Origin: Melieria omissa | Taxonomy: Eukaryota; Arthropoda; Insecta; Diptera; Ulidiidae | NCBI GenBank assembly: GCA_963971225.1 | Contig: OZ020268.1 | Coordinates: 11,639,532 to 11,703,531 of the forward strand | Direction: 5' to 3' | Length of the DNA stretch: 64,000 nucleotides | Shown: positions 10,825 to 23,643 of the stretch, one piece after another | Layout of the letters: each line of letters starts with the position of its first letter | How positions within the stretch are numbered: position 1 is the first letter of the stretch | Translations under genes and position numbers: made by a program | The notes under the pieces: model-generated | Seen by the model: the letters and a program-made list of their open reading frames with translations, nothing else | Database searches by the model: none | What the model was told of the DNA's origin: nothing

Positions 10825-13655
10825 CAAAATACACTGGTGAACAAAACTTCAGACGCACCCATATTTTTCCGTTTTTGAGTGATTTACAAAATTTAAGACA
10901 AAATGTAATGATACAGGTTGAAAGAGTTTTGTAAGATAGATACTTGAGGGTCTTGTTCGTATTCATAAAAAAGTGGAATACAATTAAAAATTCGATTTTT
11001 GGCATTTAAAAATTGTCTTCAAAATGAATTGAAAACTTGTTAAAGACACAATAAAATATCGCTTTGAAGAGTATTAGTAGTGAGTAGGCCCTCATTTCTT
11101 TCGAATCAGCTCATCCTTGCAGAATCGTCTTTCGAATCCCACGATGAATTTATCAATAATCGTCATTTATAAATCCTCGATTGTGTCTTATTGCTTATTT
11201 TTGGCAAATACCATACGCACCATTATTCACAGAAAGTTGTCTATGGAGTTTTAAAAAAGAGAACCTGCAGGCCATTCCAGAACAGAAATGTCATGTGCCC
11301 GAATCAATATTTTTGACTCGTTACTTTCATGAAATGGGGCACGTTAAACGACTTAGAATGACAATTTTGGAACATTCCTGTTTGACCCTGCTTACGTCTG
11401 CGAGACGTACGCCTTATGAATTTTTCGCTCTCTCTCTCAATCGTAAATTTTAATTTTATTTTTATTTTACTAAACAAACATTATTTTACTTCAACAATTA
11501 TTTAATGTTATCAGAAATGTATTAAATAAATGATCTCAATAAGACAATTATCAATATTCCTTCTAACAACACTTTTAAAAGGATATAAACTAGCATGCGT
11601 CTCTCAGACGTATCGTTATCTTTTCAGTACAAAAAATAACATTATCTCATTAGGGTTAAAGACAAACTTGGGCTATGAAAAATGTACAGAATGGCACTTA
11701 GTCCACATCGGATACTGGTCACTCCAATTTTTGGCTTTCCATGGTTATCTGCTCGTCTGTGCAACACGTTTTCGGCAGATGACTCAACTTTTGAGGTATT
11801 CTTGTTCTGCTGTTCGCGTATAGTCACCTGCCCACGTCAGTCGGCGAAGCGAAATGTCTCGAGTATGCAAAGCTTGAAACAGCGTCGTACGAAGCGAAGC
11901 TAGCAAAGAAATAATCAAAAATAATGGCTCTATTTACGATCTGTACTGCCCTTATTGACAAAAAGAAAATATTTAACCCAATAACTAAAGATGCACATTG
12001 ATAGTGGATTTTTCTAATTCTGCACATTTGTTGCTCTAAATTCCGTTAATAAATTTTGTGTGTACTACTATCAGACCAGATAGCGCCTGATTGTTTGTTG
12101 TGTAAACACAAATCGGCTGATTATGTTTTTAACTTTGTGGATTTTCACAACTTTGATGAGATCGTTAGATGCCTAATTTTCGATGTGATACTCTGTCCTG
12201 CTAGATGAGATGTCATATAGCACCAAGTGTAGGGTGCCTACCAACGAAAATAACATGTAGAATAACCACAAACAACAACAAAAAAACAAAGGCATTAGCA
12301 GAAACAAAAGCAGAGACAGCAAAGACATTGACTGCAGCTGTGCTACGCTGCGTGTGAGTATTTCTGCGCGCTCGTGCGTTGTGCCTGTGTGTGTGTGCAT
12401 CGATAGCACGAGCTCTAGTGAAAGAGGGGGCCGATGGGCGGCGGACCGTTGGGGACGAGCGTGCGTGTGCTGCGCGCCGAGAGCTCGAAACGTAAAGAGC
12501 CAACAAAGGCAAATGACTGACACAACATCGACAGCACACAACAAAAACAACAAAACACCAAAGCAAAAACGACAAGCCTAAAGTCGCACACACGCGCAAA
12601 GTGTAAATGTGGCTGGCGATCGAAAAATGGGCAAAGCGAGCAAATGAATTAAAAAAAAAAGATATAAAGTCACTAAAAGAGAACCAGAAAAGCAAACATT
12701 GAACAGCTGAGCTTGTTTAGCAACAACCAAATAAAATGACAAAAAACAACAACAACAACAAAACGCAAGCAAAAATGCCACCGCACAGCAGCAAAACAGG
12801 AAAACAGCATAGAATAATCAAGAGGCGCACTTAACTCCGCTGGCCCGCTGAGCGCTCAGCTGAAGTGTGAGTGCGAGTGGAGGCCGCCACCGCCACCGCC
12901 GCTGCCGCTGCCGCTGCTGCTCAACCATGAACGTGTTTAGTTTTAATTTGTAATCAGATTTCGAAATATGTATATTCTTTTGGCTATGTGTGACTGCGCA
13001 AACAAGTACACAGGCAGCGAAAGAGCCTCACGCCCCTCGGCCCGCCCGCACACACGATTAGCTTCAGTTGAACAAGTTTGCAAATCGGCAGCGATGCAAA
13101 CGCAAAACGCAAACGACGTCAAAATCAAAAGACGAAATTTTAGAAATTTCATTCGATGCGCATAAATATGGGCCAAAAGCTTGGCATTTCTTGGCGCATC
13201 GGCACCACCTCCCCCTCCCACTCCACAAGCGACGTTGTGTTATCTTGCCCATGTTCAATGAGGCGTAAAAATGGGCGAGTTCAATCACTCGAGCGCTCAA
13301 CACGTCACGTTGGCTTGAACTTCTCATCCCGTTCCGCGAGCTGTCTGCCGCCAACAGCAGCCCCACACGTCTGATTAGCGAGCGTTCGACCAGTGGCGTT
13401 GCATACTAAAATAAATTGAATTCCAATTTCATTTGTTAGTACAGTGAAGATTGTTGCACGCCACAATAAGCATAATGAACAACATTAATGTCAGCATTGA
13501 CTGAAAAATATATTATTAGTTTTTAATTATGTTGTTCACACGGAAGTTAACTGCACAACCCGTTTCATAAGGGAGTCACAATGGCTTCCACTCTGGGGGT
13601 AGCCAAGTTTAAGGTAAAGTTAAGCTGTCACCCTAAGTTTATCTAAAGTGACATA
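10825..13655. other. non-coding region; weak Tc1-like trace and simple repeats
   Basis: No supported host gene. On the minus strand near 11280-11230 the reading VLEWPAGS resembles the Tc1 transposase motif before the third catalytic residue, but the downstream part does not continue the match, so it is at best a relic. GC-richer patches at about 12340-12480 and 12830-13380 may be regulatory or leader sequence. Confidence 0.3.
12882..12920. repeat. GCC/GCT trinucleotide microsatellite
   Basis: Repeats of CCACCG followed by CTGCCG and CTGCTG, outside any recognised reading frame. Confidence 0.8.
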
Positions 13656-14570
13656 TAGGGTTTTCCAGCAAGAGGTGTTATTTTGGTATTCAAAGAAAAA
13701 TGCCATTTTTTGAGATAAATGATCGGATGTTTATTTCATAATAAAGAGGAAGGTATGCCGTTAATAATGAAAAACAACATCAGCCAAATGGCCAACACGA
13801 CCACGCTTACAGGACCATATCCTTTTCATGAAATTTTCCATAACCAAATCACAAAGTGGCTGCCGTATGTCCTCGATAGCCTCACGAATTCTATCTTTGA
13901 GGTCTTGAATCGACGCTGGACTGTTGGCGTACACCTTATCTTTCACGTGGCCCCAAAGGAAGAAGTCGCAAGGTGTTAAATCACAAGATCTCGGTGGCCA
14001 ATTGTGATCACCTCTTCCAGAGATAACACGGTCCGGAAACTTTTCCCGTAAAAGAGCAATGGTTTCGTTGCTTGTGTGGCACGTAGCGCCGTCTTGTTGA
14101 AAGTAAACGTTGTCCAGATCAATACCATCCAACTCCGACCATAAAAAATCATTAATCATCTCTCGATAGCGCAATCGACGAGGAATCGACAAACCTGGGT
14201 TTTCTTTACCACTTTGGACTACAGCAGCAATATTCTCAGTTGTTCTTGAGCGACGTGCACGGGTTTTATTCTTCACATCACTAACTTGTCCCAACAGCTC
14301 GAATTTTTGCACCAATTTCTGTATTGCGGTCCGACAAGGTGCTTCACGACGACCCAAAAATGCTTTAGTTTTGCGAACTGTGATTACAAGATTTTCACCA
14401 TTTTTGTAGTGAATTTTAATAATTTCAATGCGTTGTTGAAGCGTGTATCGTTCCATTTTTAGTAATGGCGTAGTTTCTACTTGTCAAATGTCAAAGAATA
14501 AAAGCTTCAAAAGTGACAGCTACCGAAATACCAGGTGATTCAAAGTAACACCTCTTGTTGGAAAACCCTA
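13656..14570 (-). mobile_element. internally deleted Tc1/mariner-superfamily transposon (915 bp) with intact short ORF
   Basis: Terminal inverted repeats read TAGGGTTTTCCAGCAAGAGG at the left and, inverted, TAGGGTTTTCCAACAAGAGG at the right. They differ at one position over about 25 bp and are flanked by TA at 13654-13655 and 14571-14572. The single minus-strand gene (13761-14456) is uninterrupted but shorter than the usual 330-350-residue transposase. Near-identical ends suggest recent mobility in trans. Confidence 0.9.
13761..14456 (-). CDS. shortened Tc1/mariner transposase (231 residues) lacking the first catalytic aspartate
   Basis: The N-terminal part (MERYTLQQRIEIIKIHYKNG, residues 1-95) has the helix-turn-helix layout that binds the terminal repeats. 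Near residue 95 (LSIPRRLRYREMINDFLW) the protein jumps into the second half of the catalytic domain. It keeps the second acidic residue in FQQDGATCHT and the third in SCDLTPCDFFLWGH, with 36 residues between them, but the block with the first aspartate is gone. The frame is nevertheless open from ATG to stop. Family knowledge says all three acidic residues are needed for cutting, so it should not transpose. It could still bind element ends and act as a dominant inhibitor (inference). The wider family is secure; the clade is not. Confidence 0.85.
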   Translation of the reverse strand: MERYTLQQRIEIIKIHYKNGENLVITVRKTKAFLGRREAPCRTAIQKLVQKFELLGQVSDVKNKTRARRSRTTENIAAVVQSGKENPGLSIPRRLRYREMINDFLWSELDGIDLDNVYFQQDGATCHTSNETIALLREKFPDRVISGRGDHNWPPRSCDLTPCDFFLWGHVKDKVYANSPASIQDLKDRIREAIEDIRQPLCDLVMENFMKRIWSCKRGRVGHLADVVFHY

Positions 14571-14572
14571 TA

Positions 14573-16985
14573 TTAACAACGTAAGAAAGTGATTTAAAAC
14601 GCTGTTATAAATGCAACAACAAACCTACTAAAAACGAAATTGCCATTTCGTATGATTTTGTTTTTACCATTTCAGGATTATTCAACATTTCCTACCATAC
14701 ATGTTTGCCCTCATTCGATGACATTTCGTTGTCTGCACAATGCAGCAAACTTTACTGACTGTCTGCCAAAGTGTGCAAGTTCCTTGACCTGTTTTCTGTA
14801 TCTTACCAGCAATAGCAACAAAAACTGCAACAGTTTTGCTGCAACCCCCACAATTTTGCTCGTTGCCAAACTTTAATAAGTCAGGCGAATAACGGTGTGG
14901 CTGCCAACACTCAGCCAATTATGTATTAATTTCACTCAGCCAAGCCCTACCGCCCACCCACACATACGAGTAGAGCAACCCGTGCAGGTCTTTGCACTTG
15001 GCGCTGCAACTTGCGCACAATGGCAGCCACAACCACTACTACACACAGTAGAATTGCACACCAACGGACAAAGGAAAGTTTTGCGCAACTTCTTTGTTCT
15101 ATTCAGGAGTTGTGACACGTCTCGTTCAGTGTTGAAATAAACACACGCAACACACAAAGAATGGTGTGGCGTTCTTTAGAACTAAGCCAACTTTAAAGAG
15201 ACTGATTGTCGTTAATACTTTAGGCTTTGGCCACCAGACATCATATGCTGCCATTGCTTTTGTGCTCTTTCGTATTAGGAACGAACGATCTGTTTTGGCA
15301 GTGAGTGTATAAAGAAAAATAAATAAATAAATTGATTTTATTGCATGTCGTTGTTTATGTCCAATGCTTGTGCCGGTCTTTTGGCCATGTCCCAAGTAGC
15401 GTTGAATTGGAGACGCTTTGCTGTTTATGTAAATTATTTACATTTACATTCTCTGCTTACGCTCTTCTTCCTCCATGTAAATTACAACAGTTGCAAAATC
15501 GTGTACTACATTGGCTGCTACCTCATGTGAACACTTTAATGGTCTCAATATTAATCATTTTCCAATTGAAGTAATGCGCCAGCTGCTCTTGAGCAGTGCC
15601 CATGTCTGTGCATCAAGTGTGGGTGGGTGCTACCTGTTTGCAGTATTCTTAGACACGGCGTCACCTCGTGATTCATTTTGGCCATCAATAACGTTTTGCT
15701 CGCTCCCACAGCTGGATGTGTTTGCGTGCGCGCAACAGACGGCAAATGGAAATTCCTCGTGACATGACTGTGCCTCACAGAGGTGGGCGACACACAGTCA
15801 ATTATTGTCTTTCGTCTCGAGAGTCTAATGAATTTTCAGTGGTTGAAATTTGCTGTTTGCAAACATTATTTATTAAATATTCAACTAAAATTTCGCAAAA
15901 CCAAAGGTTGAGTGCGAAATTCTTTCAAATCACATAATTTCTTATCCACTGAGTTGTTCACATTGAACTCAAAACTCTGCAGATCTGCTGCTGGTTGAGA
16001 AATAAAATTCAGCGCCTGAAAGTGTGCTATATTTTTAGCACCGCTCAAATGTGTTTCCCCCAGTTTCAAATTGAACCTCACGCGGCAACAACATTTAAAT
16101 GTATTGCTCGCTTACTTTTTATAGTAAAAGCACTACAACAACAACAACAACTTTGGTGCATCCACCAACACCTACGCACAATGCATTTGTTGCAATTGTT
16201 GTTGGTTTTCGTGCTGTTCTCCGCTCATTGTTTGCTGACCTAATTTCTTTGTACTTTACAATGCACTGGAGCTCACACACACACACACACACACATGCAT
16301 GTTAAAGTGCATACATGCATGCAGGCAGGCAAGCGTTTGCATATCCGTCCGCCTACACTCTGGCTGCTTTTATTCACACATACAAAAACACAGACATACG
16401 TTGCACGTTGTTGATTCGCTAAAAATGTCGAAAAACAAATTCATAAAAACACTTTCAAGTGCCTTGACGTCGATAAAATAGTAAAAGCAAACGAATAAAG
16501 TCGCTTAGACGGCGTTGACCGACATTGGAGGGCGCTACATTTCACGCCTCATTTAATCGAACAATATATCTGCTGCTAGCTAAAAATAAATTTAAATCAA
16601 CACAACTAAAGTAATTAAATTGTCCATTGTGTTTTACATAAATTTTCCTTTAAATTGACATTAACTTTATATTATAATTTATTAACTATTTAACTTTACA
16701 TTAACTATTACTTTACATTTTATTTTAGTTGATTATTTTCAAGTCATACTTTGAATGCAAAATACAATTCGCTCTTTCTTCTACCTTTCCAATGTAGAAT
16801 TCCATTTACACATTATCCCTATCGCACCCATCTTGCACCATGTATAATGCGTACAGTATTGTTTTTCCACCACGTCCACTCCAATCCGTTTTCATTATCA
16901 AATTGAAATATTTTCGAAATGTCTCTGACAAAACTCACTATATTCCGAATTTTTTGAAACGTTGCTATAACTCTTCCAATTACAG
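14573..16985. other. non-coding upstream region of UbcE2H
   Basis: No gene supported. Contains CA and CAA simple repeats and AT-rich DNA from about 16550 to 16980. A TTACAG acceptor ending at 16985 after a pyrimidine-containing stretch is a plausible 3' splice site for the UbcE2H leader exon. Confidence 0.35.
16274..16295. repeat. (CA)n dinucleotide microsatellite
   Basis: An uninterrupted CA run of about eleven units, followed by ATGCATG words. Confidence 0.9.
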
Positions 16986-17257
16986 ATACATCGCCACCAC
17001 AATCGAAGCCCCATTGCCGGTCGAATAGGAGGAGTGCTGTGTTAGTTTGCCAGCGTCGCTACAGTACGCTGCGTTGCCACTGGTTGCTGCTGCTGCCGTT
17101 GTTGCTGCAGTCGCTATCGCTGTGGTTGTCGTCGTTATTGCGTTGCCCACATTGCCGTCGTGGTTGGTAGAGCGCTCGTCGCCCCTCCTCCACCTGGCTC
17201 CCGCTCACCGCACACCCACACACGTCGTACACGCTCGCCGCGCCTTGACTTGCGAGA

Positions 17258-17809
17258 ATGTCATCCCCCAGTGCTGGCAAGCGTCGCATGGACAATGACG
17301 TCATCAAGCTGATCGAATCGAAACACGAGGTCACCATACTGGGCGGCCTCAACGAGTTCCATGTAAAGTTCTTCGGGCCGCCCGGGACGCCGTACGAGGG
17401 CGGCGTGTGGAAGGTGCGCGTCTACCTGCCCGACAACTACCCCTTCAAATCGCCCAGCATAGGGTTCGTGAACAAGATCTACCACCCAAACATCGACGAG
17501 TCGTCCGGCACCGTGTGCCTGGACGTGATCAATCAGGCCTGGACGGCGCTCTACGACTTGTCCAATATTTTCGAGTCGTTTCTGCCGCAGCTGCTGACAT
17601 ATCCGAATCCGGTGGATCCGCTGAATCGCGACGCGGCGGCGCTGTACTTGCACGAACCGGAGGAGTACCATCGCAAGGTGGCCGACTATGTGCAACGCTA
17701 CGCCACGGAGGAGGCGCTGCGTGCGGCGCAGCAGGAGCGCGAGAGCAGCGACAGCGAGTCGAGCATGTCGGACTATAGCGAAGACGAGGCCAGGGACATG
17801 GAGTTATAA
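17258..17809 (+). CDS. UbcE2H: ubiquitin-conjugating enzyme E2 H
   Basis: A complete 183-residue E2 enzyme in a single exon, the same length as human UBE2H. The UBC fold spans about residues 8-155. It shows the HPN tripeptide (76-78), the active-site cysteine Cys87 in [14 protein letters not shown], and the PNPVDPLN segment. The C-terminal tail is acidic and serine-rich ([20 protein letters not shown]), typical of the UBE2H/Ubc8 class. These enzymes take ubiquitin from E1 as a thioester and pass it to substrates; in yeast and mammals the class works with the GID/CTLH ligase. The CDS is markedly more GC-rich than its flanks. The start is fixed by [20 protein letters not shown], the family N-terminus. 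A leader acceptor at 16985 suggests at least one upstream non-coding exon. The large antisense and +2 frames inside it are shadows. Confidence 0.97.
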   Translation: MSSPSAGKRRMDNDVIKLIESKHEVTILGGLNEFHVKFFGPPGTPYEGGVWKVRVYLPDNYPFKSPSIGFVNKIYHPNIDESSGTVCLDVINQAWTALYDLSNIFESFLPQLLTYPNPVDPLNRDAAALYLHEPEEYHRKVADYVQRYATEEALRAAQQERESSDSESSMSDYSEDEARDMEL

Positions 17810-18480
17810 TATCGGTTTATGGTTAAGCTAATTATATGAATTTGAATTACATTTACCTACCTAATACCAACCTACCTAACAAGCGAGACACTCAGATCGT
17901 CACCATCAACGCCATCTGCATCATCGATACCGGCCACCGCCAGCGTCAACGTCAACATCAACATCAACGCCACAGTCACCGCCATTATCATTGCCATCGT
18001 CAGCGCCGCTGCCGTCGTCGTTTTCGTCCTCGTCGTCATCACCGCATCTCCTCACCCAGCTTTCATCACGCCCCACAACACACACACACAAACACAAACA
18101 ATCGTACATTGCACGACGTTGCCCCCAAACTACTCACCACACTACTACACACACACGCACGCACACGAATCCGCGCCGACGCAGACACCTCGATGTTGAG
18201 TTTACGCAATGTGAAAGCTACAAACGTTAAATGCAAATTTGAATTCAATTCAATTGTTGTAAATTTAAGCGCATTTGGAATACAGCAAATTTCTAATTTT
18301 AAGCTCTGATCCTCAATGATGTAATTTGTAAGTGATTCACCACTTTGTTTTTGTAATTTTGTAAATTTCGCAGCTGTGAAAATGTTATCCAACTATTTCG
18401 TAGTTCGTTCGCATTAAAATAGATGAAAACAATGCAAAAAAACAAAAAACCACAACAACAAATGCAATAAACAAAAACAA
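17810..18480 (+). other. probable 3'UTR of UbcE2H
   Basis: Follows the stop without any new gene. Contains CGTCAACATCAACATC-type and ACACAC repeats that keep a 157-codon frame open by chance (His/Arg/Thr-rich, no family). An AATAAA at 18466-18471 is the first canonical poly(A) signal; more lie downstream in the A-rich stretch. Confidence 0.5.
18466..18471 (+). terminator. candidate poly(A) signal of UbcE2H
   Basis: AATAAA about 660 bp after the stop codon, in an A/CAA-rich context. Alternative AATAAA signals occur near 18800 and beyond, so the true end is uncertain. Confidence 0.35.
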
Positions 18481-20229
18481 TGTGTGATTTACTCCGACAA
18501 CTGATTGCAATATGTAATTTGCGGCATGCCGAACGAGGAGCTGTAGCTGACCGATGTCGACACGTGCAACGGACTCGACTCCAATTCGTTAAATTTACAA
18601 CATGAAGACGTAATCGAGAAGCTACCTACACATGCAAACACATATATATATAAGTATATATTTTAATTTAAAACAGCATTCACAGGGACACTGGACTGCA
18701 GTGTATTTTACAACAAAAACATAATTCTAATTTGGAAAAGTCGTTAATTAAAGCAACAAATAGAAAAACCTACAAATCAAATCGAATGATCAAACAGTAA
18801 ATAAACAGCTGGACAAACAAGTAACCGCAAAACGAAATCTGTGTATAGTTATTAAATGCTAAAAATCCAAAAAAGTTGAAATGCCAAGAGCAAATTTTAA
18901 GTGTTCCCAAAACAAAAAACCAATAACCACAACATTACTTCAGTAGAGTTCACAGTAGCGAATAAAGGAGAAGTTGCGGAAAATACATCGGCCAAAGCAA
19001 AGCACGTCAAAGTGGCGTTCGCAGTGATGGTCGGTGATGGTGGCCGTGCTGGTGGAAGTCTGTCCAAGGCTCCGTCGCGCACGCAGCTTAAGCGCTTTAA
19101 CTTGATTTTGATTTGTCAGCCTCGTTTCGTTTCCGATCCGACAGCAGCTTCGGTTAGCTGCTTCAATTCAGCCAAATACGAATCAGTACACAATAGCAGA
19201 GATAATAATTACGTGCTTACATGTATGTTTAGCCTTTGATCGCATTCAGTTGCCAGCCAGCCGAAAATCGAATAGCAATTAGCTCACCACCCACTTGTGT
19301 GCATACCTCTTGTTGTTGGCTTGTTTAATGCACATTTCGTTTCGCAGCAGGCTGCAATAGCTGCGGTCGCATTTTAGCCATTTCTCGAGAACGATGAACG
19401 TCGATGCGAGTCGCAGATACACACGCGCGTACATACATATAAATATATATATTTTATCTCCTACGATTTAAGTGCATACTCTAATATTAGATTTTTATTA
19501 TTATGATAATTACGCGTAAAATTACAATTAATTAATTAATAAAGTAATGCATACTATTACGTAACATTATGATTATTATTACTACAATTACCGATCTACG
19601 AGGTTACAATACGATGTAAGTGCAACAAAGAGCGTACTAATAAAAAAAAAAATATATATATGCATACACTATATGGTAATGATGATATACATAAATGATT
19701 AAAGAGTGCAAACTCGTTTCACTTGATGCTTGAAAATTACATATGAAATATATATACATATATATACAAATTATATATGGTATATATATATATGTATATT
19801 AAAGTTTCATTGAAGCAACAATAACAACAACTACAACACAAACAACACACAACAAATCGAAAAAAATTGAAAAGAAATTAAACTGTAATGAGAAAATGTA
19901 TTTAGACGTTAACTAACAATTTTAGCAATAATATTACAATAATGATAATGAGCCCAACAACAACAACAACAACAAAACATATGTGAGAAATACAAAAACA
20001 ATTTGAAAAAAACGTATAAGCAAACAACAACAAAAATTCAAATACAAACGCAAATAAAAATGAAAGAACTTGTGAAACGTACATAAACTACAAATACGAG
20101 AAGAAGAATAAGTGAATAACAAGCAAAACAAAAATAAAGCGATAAACTAATAAAATACAAAATTGGTGATGTTTTCTTTAATTTCCATTACACAAAGTGT
20201 AATTATTTTCGAAATAAATATGCAATGTC

Positions 20230-20345
20230 AATCGCTAACATCCGTAAGTATTATTTTGACCAGCACGCCTTAAAGGAATAGGCCAACACTTTTGACTTAA
20301 TGAGGTCTTAAGTCGACTTAGGCGTTTATCGTTTTTGGCCACAGA
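20230..20345 (-). repeat. diverged copy of MITE family M56 (one end preserved)
   Basis: On the minus strand the end reads TCTGTGGCCAAAAACGATAA followed by CGCCTAAGTCGACTTAAG. This matches the left end of the element at 56721-56937, including the CTTAAGTCGACTTA palindrome (here 20307-20320). The left boundary is unclear. Confidence 0.5.
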
Positions 20346-21454
20346 TATATGAGGAGTACAATTGATCTTAACGATACTGCTCTCGGGGTGTTTTGGGACC
20401 TTTAGCCTCCCAATATTTGAAAGAATACTGAAAAATGTCCAGCAATACATATTTATGATTTCTGAAGAACTGAGTACAGAGCCTTTCCTATCCCCAAGTT
20501 AAATCCTGTGTGCGCCATTGCCCACTTATAACACAAATACACATAGTCAACAAATGCTAAAAGTCTGGTGATCTCACGACGTACCTGGAGTATGTAACCA
20601 ATTGCTGACATAAAATTCAGCCTAATCACTGGAAAAGTTAATAAAACCGTTGGGAAAAAGCTAAGCCAGCTCGCTGTCAGTACTTTTATTGCAAAAACGT
20701 ATGCAAATTCAACAGGATTACCAACAACAGGAACATATAACCCAAAAATTCCGATAGAAATGCGCATTTATATTCACTGTACTCCACATAGTACCAAATA
20801 CTTACATTTGCATACCTTCAGTTGTCCCTATCAACTGAATACGAATGAAATTCCTTCACGCTTGTTTTATCAATATGCCGCATCTTAAGACTGTTGTCTG
20901 TTGTGACATTCATCCTTACCCTACCATAACACAAATAAAACCACTTGTCAACAGTTTTCTTGTTGTTTGTATTCATTAAAAGAATCCATGGAAACTAATT
21001 GCCGTCAATAATTTTTTAGTTTCGCTGTCAGCTTTTCTTTATCGAGGCGTCTTCGAATTTTGCACAATCAAGTTTTTTAAATAAAATATGGGTAATTTTT
21101 TAATATTAACTAGAAATTTGTTGCATATTTAACGAGAATACCAGCGTTGTAAATCCATTCGTTTTGGCTGCAATCGAAAACGGGCAGACCGGGCGTATAC
21201 GCAACCTGCAATTTATTTGGTTATTGTTACGTTTCGCAGTGTGATGTGTTGACAAGTGAAAATACTACAAGATTTTGAAGTTTTAGAGTGATTTAATATT
21301 TTCTAATGTGTTTCTATGACAACTGGCAGCTGATGTTGTGTAGCTGTTTAAATTATAGTGAATTGTTGTATTTATTTATATGTAATTACTTTCGGTTTTA
21401 GCGGAGTCAGCATGGCAGCCACTTTGCACACAAGTTGTTCAGTTAACCATTATT

Positions 21455-21675
21455 TCCAGAATTTTACCGTAAATTTTATTTTTTAACGTAAACCCAGAAG
21501 TAGGACTGTCAGGCTTATATGAGCTAAATTACTGAAAACATTTGTTTAAAAAAGTACAAAAGCTGTCTAAAATATGAAATTTATAAATTCAATATAATTC
21601 TAGAGGGTTACAAAACATAATGGAATCGAAAAACTTTTGGATATATCACCATTTGAAATCTTTGGTGAGACTGTA
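21455..21675 (+). repeat. dispersed repeat family R1, copy B
   Basis: Same orientation as copy A at 7896. Shares ACTGTCAGGCTTATATGAGC, the ACTGAAAACATTTG block and ATAATGGAATCGAAAA, with small indels. Non-coding. Confidence 0.75.
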
Positions 21676-22771
21676 AAAAAAATATTTGTTCTTATACATG
21701 ATATGGTAAAAGTTAAAGCCATGATTTTTATATTACTATATATCATGCTAGTATTGTTTTTATAAGAAGTTTAATCAAAATGTAACATGCGAACCTACTT
21801 TCGTGTCCAGAAAAGTCAGAAAAAGGAATCGATTTAATTCAGAAAATATAGTTTCTTTTATTTGAATGTTTAAGTTATTATTTATGTAATTTTTCTAACA
21901 AATGTCCACCGAAGCTCTTCTTGATGTACTTTTTTAACATATGTGGCAATAACTTGCACAACATTGTCTTGGAGTTTGTGAATTGTCTGTAGTTTGCTGC
22001 CGCATACCAATAAATCTACATAATCTAACAAAAAATAATCAAGGGATATTGAATTTTATGATCCAAGATCCGTTTAACTAATCGTCAAACAACTTTATTC
22101 TTATATTTTATTTTAAATATATTGATGGATTCCCTAGTTTTGGACTAATTCGAAGTTTTTCCTTTTTTAAGCTAAAAACTCGTTGATCATGGTTCAAAGA
22201 CGTGATTCATTGACTGTAACTTGAGCTCTAGTCTGATTTTGGAAAAAATAAGGACCGGTGATTCATGCAAACTGTACTAAGCAGTAATGATTTTTGAATA
22301 CTTTTCAATATATTTTTTTCGATTTGCGTCTGTCCCGAACTCATAATTCTACTTGAATTCATTAAATCCACTGACGAATCCATTAAGTCAAAACAAACCT
22401 AATTACTGACTACACTAATTACTAATACTAATTACACTTTTTCATGTAATTTTCTAAGCGATTCACGATTTGGTAAACCAATTTTAAGATAACATTTACT
22501 TGAATGTTGAGTGTGTTGTGTGCCTTTTTAGTAATGAAATTTTGAATTATAATTATAATGAATAGAGCAATCTTCTGGGAGGATTGAAGCAGACACACAA
22601 GGCAAAGTCTCTAATTGCATTAAACCTGGTGAATGCCAGCACGATCCTTGCTTCTGCACTTAACCTCCTCGTGGCCCTAATGGATAGTGATTCGGTCCCA
22701 TTCTATCGCACGTTTTATCACCATTGGGTAACCAACTTTATGAGAACACAATTCCTATATAGTACAGTATA

Positions 22772-23643
22772 CATTGTGACAAAAAAATACCCGGAAATCG
22801 TAATTTTAATTCCCCGGGTAAATGATATTTCCAAAAAATTTATTTTTTAAGTTGGTAGGACTGTCCTTAATTATACTGCCAAATATGAGCGCGATCTGTC
22901 AATCAGTTTGTTTACAACAACTGCTTAAGTCAGTACACCTCAGTAGTGCGTTGCGATTTTGTTACGAATTTTCTTCAAAAAGAGAAATTGGAAATGCTTG
23001 ATCGTGCGAATTCTGATCCCACATTCATGGAGAGCATTATAACTGGCGATGAGACATGGGTCAATGAGCTTGACATGCAAACAAAATCATCGGAAAGGAG
23101 AGAAAAAACCAGCCGAAACCGAAAAAACCACGCCAAAGCCGCTCAAAAATCATTGTTTTTTCGATATTTGTGGTTTGGTGCATCATGAATTTGTTCCGGA
23201 GGGACAGATGGTCAATAAGGAGCTCTATTTGGCCGTATTGAGGCGTTTGCGAACATCCGTTGAAAACGATTCATGGATTTTACACGATGATAATGCACCA
23301 TCGCATCGAGCCACTATTATCACCGAATTTAAAGCCAAAAACGCAATAAATACCATCGATCTACCACCGTATTCACCTGATTTGGCTCCGTGTGATTTTT
23401 TTCTTGTACTCCAAACTGAAATTGCTGCTCCGTGGAACCCGTTTTCAGTCGGTCGAAGAGATGAAACAAAATTCGCTGAAGGAGCTGAAGGACATCCCAA
23501 AAAGTGCTTATGAAAAGTGTTTGGAGGACTGGAAAGATCGTTGGCATATTGCATCTCATGGGGATTACTTTGAAGGTGACAAAATAAATAAAAAATAAAA
23601 AATATTTATTTACAATTTCCGGGTACTTTTTCGTCACTGTTTG
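22772..23643 (+). mobile_element. defective mariner transposon
   Basis: Left end CATTGTGACAAAAAAATACC and right end (inverted) CAAACAGTGACGAAAAAGTA carry matching GTGAC..ACCCGGAAAT cores. The interior is a plus-strand mariner transposase missing its N-terminal DNA-binding half and broken by frameshifts. The exact right boundary is uncertain by a few bases. Confidence 0.8.
22946..23597 (+). pseudogene. mariner transposase pseudogene
   Basis: The catalytic core is recognisable in three frame-shifted pieces. First is TGDETWV with the first catalytic aspartate. Next is WILHDDNAPSHRA with the second, then DLPPYSPDLAPCDFFL with the third, a D,D34D-type layout. The tail (SVEEMKQNSLKELKDIPKSA) continues in another frame. 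Frame breaks lie near 23085-23110 and 23395-23405. The N-terminal helix-turn-helix region is deleted. Clearly inactive. Confidence 0.85.

Larger units (their letters stand above)
18481..22769. other. AT-rich intergenic DNA
   Basis: No supported gene. Long AT and TATATA tracts (about 19430-19800), (CAA)n near 19958-19976, a fragment related to the MITE in a shattered intron (about 20230-20345) and dispersed repeat R1 copy B (21455-21675). Confidence 0.45.

Noticed and set aside
11181..11453. Possible Tc1 transposase relic on the minus strand
   Set aside because: Only VLEWPAGS resembles the family; flanking sequence and terminal repeats could not be confirmed.
12213..12695. 160-codon minus-strand frame rich in Phe, Leu, Val and Cys
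   Set aside because: Translation of CAACAACAACAAA-type repeats on the opposite strand; low-complexity and mimics membrane helices.
17047..17298. 83-codon Ala/Val-rich frame upstream of UbcE2H
   Set aside because: No ATG start and made of GCTGTTGCTGCT repeats in the leader; overlaps the real start in another frame.
17261..17695. 144-codon minus-strand frame and the 123-codon plus frame at 17407-17778
   Set aside because: Both are shadows of the UbcE2H CDS, whose own frame matches the E2 family along its whole length.
17836..18309. 157-codon His/Arg/Thr-rich frame after UbcE2H
   Set aside because: Built from CATCAACGTCAAC and ACACAC repeats in the probable 3'UTR; no conserved domain.
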